From: Desulfobacteraceae bacterium
GTDB taxonomy: Bacteria; Desulfobacterota; DSM-4660; Desulfatiglandales; Desulfatiglandaceae
DNA: 10,938 nt
NCBI GenBank assembly: GCA_030611815.1
Contig: JAUWPC010000092.1
Location: 1 to 10,938 of the forward strand
Direction of reading: 5' to 3'
This document shows, one piece after another, positions 5,709-10,938 of the stretch; positions within the stretch are counted from its first letter, which is position 1; each line of letters opens with the position of its first letter. The position numbers were made by a program, and so were the translations under genes. Under the pieces are notes generated by a model. The model saw only the letters and a list, made by a program, of their open reading frames with translations. It had not been told where the DNA came from and did no database searches.

Positions 5709-6952
5709 AGCTGATTGGGGCAATGGCCAAAGACGCCAGGGAGGCCTCAAGGGGTCTGAGAAGATTGGAAAGGGGTCAGAAGGACCATTGCCTGGAGCTT
5801 ATGGCGAAAAAACTTTTAGATCGCCAGGAAGAAATAATAAAGGAGAACCGGAAAGACCTGGCCGGGGCAAGAGAGGCAGGTCTCTCCCCGGCCATGATTG
5901 ACCGTTTAACCCTGAATGAACATGTCATCAGGGGTATGGCAGATGGACTTATGGAGGTTGCCGTATTATCAGACCCGGTGGGCGAGATCAGAGGGATGTG
6001 GAAGAGGCCCAACGGATTGCAGGTGGGGCGGGTTCGGATACCGCTCGGCGTTATCGGATTTATCTTTGAGTCAAGGCCTAATGTCACAGTAGATGCGGCA
6101 GGTCTCTGCCTTAAGTCGGGGAATGCGGTGATCCTTAAGGGTGGATCAGAGGCCATTTACTCCAACATCATCTTAGGCAACCTGTTAAGTGAGGCCCTCA
6201 ATGAGACCGGGCTCCCTCCAAAGGCCGTTCAGGTCATACCCACGACCGACAGAGAGGCTGTCAATATCCTAATAGGCCTTGAGGAGTATATAGATATTAT
6301 TATCCCCAGGGGAGGAGAGGGGCTGATCCGTTTTGTCACAGACCATTCTCGAATTCCGGTGTTGAAACATTATAAGGGAGTGTGCCATATTTATGTGGAC
6401 AGATCCGCTTCCCTCGATATGGCGAGGGAAATATGCTATAATGCCAAGGTCCAGAGGCCAGGGGTGTGCAATGCCATGGAGACCATGCTCGTACATAGGG
6501 ATGTGGCCGCGGACTTTCTCCCTGAGATGGTAAAACAGTTTCGTGATGCAGGCGTTGAACTCAGGGGGTGCCCTGAGAGCGTTGGGCTGATCCCGGATAT
6601 GAGGCCTGCTGATGAGTCTGACTGGCCTCGGGAATTTCTTGACCTGATTCTTGCAGTTAAAATCGTTTCCCATATGGATGAGGCCCTTGATCATATTGAA
6701 AAGTATGGTTCCAACCATACAGAGGCCATTATCACCAACGATTATAACAGGTCCCAGCGGTTCTTGACCGAGGTGGATTCTTCCGTTGTCCTAATCAACG
6801 CCTCTACCAGGTTTAATGATGGCAACCAGTTGGGCCTTGGCGCAGAAATCGGGATAAACACCTCTAAACTTCACGCATTCGGCCCCATGGGATTGGAAGA
6901 ACTGACGACCACGAAATTTATAGTCTATGGGCAGGGGCAGATAAGGGGTTAG
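5696..6952 (+). CDS. proA: gamma-glutamyl phosphate reductase
   Basis: The 418-residue product reduces gamma-glutamyl phosphate, made by the preceding ProB, to glutamate semialdehyde using NADPH; this cyclises towards proline. It is an aldehyde-dehydrogenase-fold enzyme of normal family length. Visible signatures are RIPLGVIGFIFESRPNVT (114-131), SGNAVILKGGSEA (141-153), IIPRGGEGLI (202-211) and the catalytic cysteine C258 in QRPGVCNAMET. The ATG at 5696 is preceded by ACAGGAG inside the end of proB, so the two are translationally coupled, which suits two enzymes sharing a labile intermediate. The stop codon (6950-6952) already touches the left arm of a perfect 19-bp inverted repeat. Confidence 0.97.
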   Translation: MSIIELIGAMAKDAREASRGLRRLERGQKDHCLELMAKKLLDRQEEIIKENRKDLAGAREAGLSPAMIDRLTLNEHVIRGMADGLMEVAVLSDPVGEIRGMWKRPNGLQVGRVRIPLGVIGFIFESRPNVTVDAAGLCLKSGNAVILKGGSEAIYSNIILGNLLSEALNETGLPPKAVQVIPTTDREAVNILIGLEEYIDIIIPRGGEGLIRFVTDHSRIPVLKHYKGVCHIYVDRSASLDMAREICYNAKVQRPGVCNAMETMLVHRDVAADFLPEMVKQFRDAGVELRGCPESVGLIPDMRPADESDWPREFLDLILAVKIVSHMDEALDHIEKYGSNHTEAIITNDYNRSQRFLTEVDSSVVLINASTRFNDGNQLGLGAEIGINTSKLHAFGPMGLEELTTTKFIVYGQGQIRG

Positions 6953-6996
6953 GGCTCGCGCAAAAATAAATTCCCAGTTATTTTTGCGCGAGCCCT
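6951..6996. repeat. perfect 19-bp inverted repeat between proA and nadD
   Basis: The left arm AGGGCTCGCGCAAAAATAA (6951-6969) and its exact complement (6978-6996) are separated by an 8-base loop. It begins within the proA stop codon and ends one base before the nadD ribosome binding site, GGGGAGG (6998-7004). The T5 run lies on the loop side of the right arm rather than after the stem, so it lacks the form of an intrinsic terminator. It may be a REP/MITE-like insertion or an mRNA processing or stability hairpin in the operon transcript. Confidence 0.85.
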
Positions 6997-7010
6997 TGGG
7001 GAGGAGTTTG

Positions 7011-7673
7011 TTGAGAATAGGTATCTTAGGCGGGACTTTTGATCCGATTCATTTGGGTCATCTGCGCTGTGCAGAGGAAATATGCCAGGAATTGAACCTG
7101 GAGAATGTATATCTGATCCCTTCCGCATCTCCCCCACACAAGACAAAAATGCCTGTGACCTCATTCAAGCACCGGTTGGCCATGACCCGGTTGTCTGCTG
7201 ATATTTCCCCTTACATCGAAGCCGTAGACTTGGAAGGGAGACGGGCCGGGCACTCCTATTCCATAGAGACACTCAGGGAGTTTCACAGGATATTCCGCCC
7301 GGACCCGGACCTTTTCTTTATCATGGGAATGGACGCCTTTTTGGAAATCAGTACCTGGAAGGAATACAAATATCTCTTTGACTATGCCCATTTTGTTATC
7401 ATCACGCGCGCCGGGTTCCAATCTCACGACCTGATGTCGGTTCTTTCAGAGTTGGATGTGGGAATAAAGAGGAAAGAGGACGAGCCTGATCTCTTTGTTG
7501 CCCCGTCGGGTAAAACCGTTATGCTTATCAGGACTGCCATTATGGATATATCCTCAACACGTATCAGGGAGATGGTAAAAGAAAACAGGTCGATTCGCTT
7601 TTTAGTCCCTGATTCTGTCAGGACTTATATTGCAAAAAAAGGATTGTACCAAGACCGGGATTTGGGGATTTGA
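7011..7673 (+). CDS. nadD: nicotinate-nucleotide adenylyltransferase
   Basis: NadD transfers AMP from ATP to nicotinate mononucleotide to make deamido-NAD in the NAD synthesis pathway. The 220-residue protein has the nucleotidyltransferase motif GGTFDPIHLGH (7-17), with H14 and H17 of the H-x-G-H element, and the second signature SSTRIR (181-186). PSASPPHK and MGMDAF are also typical. I chose the TTG at 7011 because it gives LRIGILGGTFD, where the family begins, and GGGGAGG sits 6 bases before it. An earlier in-frame TTG at 6984 lies inside the right arm of the inverted repeat and has no ribosome binding site. The last codons, reading DLGI and the stop, are encoded by an 8-base-period repeat, so the C-terminus appears to be repeat-derived. 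Confidence 0.95.
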   Translation: MRIGILGGTFDPIHLGHLRCAEEICQELNLENVYLIPSASPPHKTKMPVTSFKHRLAMTRLSADISPYIEAVDLEGRRAGHSYSIETLREFHRIFRPDPDLFFIMGMDAFLEISTWKEYKYLFDYAHFVIITRAGFQSHDLMSVLSELDVGIKRKEDEPDLFVAPSGKTVMLIRTAIMDISSTRIREMVKENRSIRFLVPDSVRTYIAKKGLYQDRDLGI

Positions 7674-7742
7674 GAATTGAGGAATTTAGGGATTAAAAAC
7701 ATTATCTTTCTTCTAATCCCTCAATTCCTAAATTCCTAAATC
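7659..7742. repeat. inverted array of 8-base units (RATTTAGG-like) at the end of nadD
   Basis: From 7659 the sequence runs in 8-base steps: GATTTGGG, GATTTGAG, AATTGAGG, AATTTAGG, GATTA. After about 18 bases the same units return on the other strand (7742 back to 7714: GATTTAGG, AATTTAGG, AATTGAGG, GATTA). The two arms can pair over about 29 bases with four mismatches. The nadD stop (7671-7673) lies in the left arm. No T-run follows, so it is not a standard terminator. It is probably a dispersed palindromic repeat of the genome. Confidence 0.75.
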
Positions 7743-7819
7743 TTCTGACCATAAGGGTCATGTTAGAAAGAGAAAATATGTCTATTTTGAATGCTCACTC
7801 ATTTGCAGGGACCTAACAG

Positions 7820-8170
7820 ATGCAACCGATCGATAAGGCAAAACTCTGCCTGAAGACCATCAGGGAACGAAAGGCGGTTGACCCTGTCCTCTTACACGTG
7901 GAGGATCTGACTTCGGTTACCGACTACTTTCTCATTACCAGTGGAAATTCAACAAGGCAGGTCCAGGCCATTATGCGGCATTTACAAAATACGCTGCGTG
8001 AGGCAGGGTTCAGGCCCTATGGCACTGAAGGAGAGCAGGAGGGTCACTGGGTCCTCATGGACTACGGGGACGTGGTAATCCATATTTTCTACCAGCCTCT
8101 CAGGGAGTTTTATGACTTGGAGGGCCTCTGGATTGAGGCCCCGGAGGTGAAGACAGGCGATAAAGCCTAA
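7820..8170 (+). CDS. rsfS: ribosomal silencing factor RsfS
   Basis: A 116-residue protein of the RsfS (Iojap/DUF143) family. In other bacteria this binds ribosomal protein L14 on the free 50S subunit and blocks joining to 30S, lowering translation in starvation. Diagnostic segments are DLTSVTDYFLITSGNS (29-44), EGHWVLMDYGDVVIHIF (74-90) and REFYDLEGLW (95-104). The start at 7820 follows AGGGA about 8 bases upstream. The gene follows nadD after a gap filled by the 8-base-unit palindrome, keeping the widespread nadD-rsfS order. The TAA stop is directly followed by the left terminal repeat of a MITE-like element. Confidence 0.95.
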   Translation: MQPIDKAKLCLKTIRERKAVDPVLLHVEDLTSVTDYFLITSGNSTRQVQAIMRHLQNTLREAGFRPYGTEGEQEGHWVLMDYGDVVIHIFYQPLREFYDLEGLWIEAPEVKTGDKA

Positions 8171-8318
8171 TTAGTGTCGATCCATAAATGGCTATTTTCC
8201 GCAATCTCAGCGTCAGACTCAAATTTTAATCCTCGAAATACTCCAATGTATTCCTGTGGTTAAGATCTTCGTCTTCCTTGATCTTGCAAAAACTATCTCA
8301 TTTCTGGATGGACACTAA
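8171..8318. mobile_element. MITE-like element with 20-bp terminal inverted repeats
   Basis: The left end TTAGTGTCGATCCATAAATG (8171-8190) is matched in inverted form by CATTTCTGGATGGACACTAA (8299-8318), 18 of 20 bases agreeing. The element is about 148 bp, has no coding capacity and shows further imperfect complementarity just inside the ends (TTTTCCGCAA against TTTTTGCAAG). An AT duplicated on both sides (8170-8171 and 8318-8319) could be a two-base target duplication or chance. It abuts the rsfS stop. The parent transposase is not in this window. Confidence 0.75.
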
Positions 8319-8350
8319 TCAGTGCCTGAACGAAATAACTTCCCTATTTC

Positions 8351-8413
8351 ATAATCTTAATCATAATCGTAATCTTACTCAAAACGATTATGATTAAGAG
8401 TACGATTAAGAGT
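8351..8413. repeat. inverted array of 6-base GATTAN units before the M48 gene
   Basis: The right arm runs GATTAT, GATTAA, GAGTAC, GATTAA, GAGTAT in steps of six from 8386, and the left arm carries the same units on the opposite strand. The core CTTAATCATAATCG (8356-8369) and CGATTATGATTAAG (8385-8398) is a perfect 14-bp stem with a 15-base loop. It covers the first possible start codon of the next gene (8390). It is probably a dispersed repeat of another family than the one after nadD. Confidence 0.7.
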
Positions 8414-9862
8414 ATGAATCCAAAAACAAATTTCAAATGTGGCAGTTATTTCGGCCAATACCGCCCTCATTTCAGTCTGATCATCTTCTTATGCGCCTTG
8501 GCGTTCTTACTGTGTGCATCACCCCCTTTAATAAGAGATGTGTCAGCCCTTTCCATCGAGGACGAACGTAAGATGGGAGAGGAATTTCTGGCCCAGGCCC
8601 TGGCACATTTTCAGCTTGTCGAAGACCCTTTTGCCAATCAATTTATCAATGACCTGGGCCACTATCTCTTAGCCCCCTTGGAGACAAAAAACTTCCCTTT
8701 TCATTTCTACATCATCAAGGATAACACCCTAAATGCCTTTGCCGCGCCCGGGGGGCATATATTCATATTTTCCGGTTTAATAGAGGCCATGGATAATATT
8801 GATGAGTTGGCTGCAGTTATCTGCCATGAAATTGGCCATATCTCAGCAAGACATTTATCCAAACGAATTGAGCAGAGCAAAAATATCGGGCTGGCCACAT
8901 TAGCAGGAATCCTGGCAGGGATGCTGCTTGGAGGGGAAGCTGCAGGCGCCATCATCACGGGTTCATTGGCTATAGGGATGCAGGCACAACTTAACTACAG
9001 CCGCGAAGACGAACGCCAGGCAGACCAACTCAGTTACAAGTATATGGAGCCTGCGGGCTTTGATCCCGGGGGAATGATCAGGGCGCTTAACAAGATCCAA
9101 AAGGGGAGCTGGTTAGGCACTGGCAAGGTCCCGGCTTATCTCCTGACCCATCCCACTGGCCCTGAAAGGATGGCTAACTTAGAAGCCTTGTTATCCAGGT
9201 ATACGCCAAGGTCCCTGTCTAAAGAGGCCGCCTTGTTAAAGGGCCGGTTTCCAGCCTTTAAAACCGTCATTGGGGCGAGCACCCTTGATCCTCACGATGC
9301 CGAAAGGCTGTTTAACAGGGAGTTAGAAGAGAATCCAGATGGCCCACTGCCCCATTTCGGACTCGGGATAGTCTATATGGGGGAAGGAAGATATGAAGAG
9401 GCAATCCGCGAGCTTGAGAAATCGCTCCAAGGGAAGCCTGACTTCATCCCAATCTTGAGGACCTTGGGAGAGGCCTACCAGATGAATGACCAGGGCGAGA
9501 AGGCCCTGACAGTGTTGAAAAAGGTCCTGGAACTGAATCATCGGGATGTGGCTACCCTCTATCTCTTAGGGATAACCTATGAAAGCCTGGGTAAAAACAG
9601 TAAGGCCCTCCGGCTTTTCGAAAGACTCTCCTACCTCAAACCTGTAAGAATTGATGTTTATTATCATTTGGGCCTTTGCTACGGGAGAGAAAAGAGATTA
9701 GCGCTTGCCCACTATAACTTTGGACGCTATTTTAAAAGATTAAGCCAGATCCGGAAAGCCCAGTTCCATTTTCAAAAGGCAAAAGGCCTGGCCGGAAACA
9801 ATCCGGTCCTCCAAAAAAAAATAATCAAGGAGATGGAGGGCCTTGGGCAAGGAAGGGATTAA
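8414..9862 (+). CDS. exported M48-family zinc metalloprotease with TPR repeats (BepA/YfgC-like)
   Basis: The N-terminus has a positively charged lead and one hydrophobic segment (SLIIFLCALAFLLCA), a likely Sec signal or membrane anchor; the cysteines there do not fit a lipobox. The mature part starts near SIEDERKMGEEFL. The zinc motif HEIGH (bases 8825-8839) and the downstream E-R-Q-A-D third-ligand motif (E at 9011-9013) define an M48 protease, with a hydrophobic glycine-rich loop between them. From about 9290 to the end there are several TPR-like helical pairs (PHFGLGIVYMGEGRYEEAIR, TLYLLGITYESLGKNSKALR). BepA of E. coli has this order and works in the periplasm on outer-membrane protein assembly and LptD quality control; that role is inferred. 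The start is uncertain: ATG 8390 lies in a repeat, ATG 8414 just after it, and neither has a well-spaced ribosome binding site. Confidence 0.88.
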   Translation: MNPKTNFKCGSYFGQYRPHFSLIIFLCALAFLLCASPPLIRDVSALSIEDERKMGEEFLAQALAHFQLVEDPFANQFINDLGHYLLAPLETKNFPFHFYIIKDNTLNAFAAPGGHIFIFSGLIEAMDNIDELAAVICHEIGHISARHLSKRIEQSKNIGLATLAGILAGMLLGGEAAGAIITGSLAIGMQAQLNYSREDERQADQLSYKYMEPAGFDPGGMIRALNKIQKGSWLGTGKVPAYLLTHPTGPERMANLEALLSRYTPRSLSKEAALLKGRFPAFKTVIGASTLDPHDAERLFNRELEENPDGPLPHFGLGIVYMGEGRYEEAIRELEKSLQGKPDFIPILRTLGEAYQMNDQGEKALTVLKKVLELNHRDVATLYLLGITYESLGKNSKALRLFERLSYLKPVRIDVYYHLGLCYGREKRLALAHYNFGRYFKRLSQIRKAQFHFQKAKGLAGNNPVLQKKIIKEMEGLGQGRD

Positions 9863-9984
9863 AAGAGAATAAAGAACTGCAGAATACAGAAGGAAGGTAG
9901 AAAAGAAATTATAGGAAGTTACGATTCTATTTGATGATCATTTAACGTATTAACTTACGGCTCTAAAATCAAAGGAGGTCTGAC

Positions 9985-10938
9985 ATGTCTTTAAATAGAG
10001 GGAATGCATCTTTGGAATTTGAAAAGGCGCTCGATATCGGTCGCCCGCCCAATATAGTTGAATTATTCCCCAATTCGAGGGGATTGATTGTAAGCGGCAA
10101 GGTCATAGACCGGGCCATGCTTAAAAAGGGAAAAGCGATGACCATAGCTGCCAACGGCCGGAATCAGTTTGTGATCCGTGGAGTACTCAGGGCTGCGCAG
10201 CGGGCAAACGCGGCTATTATCATAGAAATCGCAAAATCCGAGGGAGGCGCCACCGCCTATTGCGCTGTCAATTACTGGAATATCGCAAGACAGGTGGATG
10301 CAATAATGAATGAGCTTGGCATTACTGTTCCTGTTGCAATCCATGCAGATCATTACGGTATCAAGGGGAGTCAGGATGTTGAAGCGGCAAGAACTGAAAT
10401 CCCGTCCATGCTTGATGCCGGCATTACCTCTATTGCCATCGATGCTTCGCACCTCCCTGATGAGGAAAATCTCCTGGCAAACCTTACGCTTAACCCCTAT
10501 CTGCCCAAATGGGCAGGGTATGAAACCGAGGTGGGCGAGATAAAGGGGAAGGAGGGCCTTTCCACTTCAGCAGAGGCATTATTCCTAATCCAGGGACTTA
10601 ACGCACACGATATATTTCCTGACTGGATCGCTCTGAACAACGGAACCACCCACGGCATTGAGGCGAGCGATGAGGGTATTCAGGTCCCCTTGACAGCGGA
10701 GATTCACAATGCCCTGGATCAGTATAACATCTCGGGCGCCCAGCACGGGACATCCGGCAATAATTCGGAGCGTCTCAGAAACATTGTTCAGACCACCAGA
10801 ACCACCAAGGCCAATGTGGCCACGGCCCTCCAGATGATTTCGTGGGGTGTCAAGGTCAATGAGTTTGGCAATGCCCTCTTAGATGACAACGGTGAGTTTG
10901 TTAAGGTGTCGGAGGATGGCATGTCAGACCATATGTGG
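9985..10938 (+). CDS. class II (zinc) aldolase family protein, 3' end outside window
   Basis: The frame is open for 318 codons from the ATG at 9985 to the window edge, with an ideal AAAGGAGG at 9971-9978. The protein carries the class II aldolase landmarks in order: HADHYG with D122 and H123, ETEVGEIKGKEG with E182, NNGTTHG with H223, QHGTSGN with H254, and GVKVN near 288-292. In the family these are the catalytic Asp, the zinc-ligand histidines, the conserved Glu and the substrate-binding loop, so the site looks complete. Class II enzymes cleave or form fructose-1,6-bisphosphate or related sugar phosphates. This protein differs from the E. coli type around these motifs (HADHY for LDHG, HGTSG for HGGSG), so the substrate is not certain. 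It is separated from the M48 gene by 122 bases and is probably its own unit, though I could not define a promoter. Confidence 0.82.
   Translation, partial: MSLNRGNASLEFEKALDIGRPPNIVELFPNSRGLIVSGKVIDRAMLKKGKAMTIAANGRNQFVIRGVLRAAQRANAAIIIEIAKSEGGATAYCAVNYWNIARQVDAIMNELGITVPVAIHADHYGIKGSQDVEAARTEIPSMLDAGITSIAIDASHLPDEENLLANLTLNPYLPKWAGYETEVGEIKGKEGLSTSAEALFLIQGLNAHDIFPDWIALNNGTTHGIEASDEGIQVPLTAEIHNALDQYNISGAQHGTSGNNSERLRNIVQTTRTTKANVATALQMISWGVKVNEFGNALLDDNGEFVKVSEDGMSDHMW

Noticed and set aside
6951..6996. Rho-independent terminator after proA
   Set aside because: The T-run is within the stem on the loop side and no T-run follows the hairpin; nadD begins directly after it and is normally co-transcribed.
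6984..7010. TTG start at 6984 for nadD
   Set aside because: It lies inside the right arm of the perfect inverted repeat and lacks a ribosome binding site; the family N-terminus begins at the TTG at 7011.
8480..8540. Lipoprotein signal in the M48 protease
   Set aside because: The cysteine is preceded by Leu-Leu rather than a small residue at -1, so it does not match a lipobox.
10063..10452. Minus-strand open frame of 129 codons
   Set aside because: It is antisense to the class II aldolase gene, which has clear metal-site motifs and an ideal ribosome binding site.

Overview
The window looks like chromosomal DNA from a member of the former Deltaproteobacteria (Desulfobacterota). This is inferred from the gene order rplU-rpmA-obgE-proB-proA-nadD-rsfS, from the protein styles, and from several families of short palindromic repeats in the gaps. 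No rRNA, tRNA or other taxonomic marker gene is present, so the assignment is not firm.

Layout. (1) Positions 1-2700 are an accessory stretch of small and damaged genes. It holds the AT-rich 3' end of an unrecognised gene, a minus-strand nucleotidyltransferase with a small overlapping partner gene, and a roughly 700-bp gene-poor gap. That gap contains a frameshifted, truncated remnant of an AAA_14/DUF4143-type ATPase. Next come a compact ParD-like/RelE-ParE-like toxin-antitoxin pair and, on the minus strand, a radical SAM gene cut off after its cofactor-binding half. A solitary, very regular 8-bp hairpin resembling a type I-E CRISPR repeat lies just upstream of the radical SAM gene.

(2) Positions 2824-8170 are a conserved housekeeping operon read rightward from a strong sigma70-type promoter. 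It encodes ribosomal proteins L21 and L27, the ribosome-assembly GTPase Obg, the first two enzymes of proline synthesis (ProB and ProA), the NAD-synthesis enzyme NadD and the ribosomal silencing factor RsfS. obgE/proB and proB/proA overlap by 13-14 bases, which implies coupled translation.

(3) Positions 8390-9862 encode an exported M48 metalloprotease with a TPR tail, of the BepA/YfgC type. Positions 9985-10938 hold the start of a divergent class II aldolase-family gene that runs off the window.

The most unusual feature is in the second half of the operon. Four different palindromic elements sit at gene junctions: a perfect 19-bp inverted repeat over the proA stop, an inverted array of 8-base units that supplies the last NadD codons and stop, a roughly 150-bp MITE-like element abutting the rsfS stop, and an inverted array of 6-base GATTAN units running into the start of the M48 gene. 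I found no convincing new multi-gene system; the repeat colonisation and the debris upstream of rplU are the best leads.
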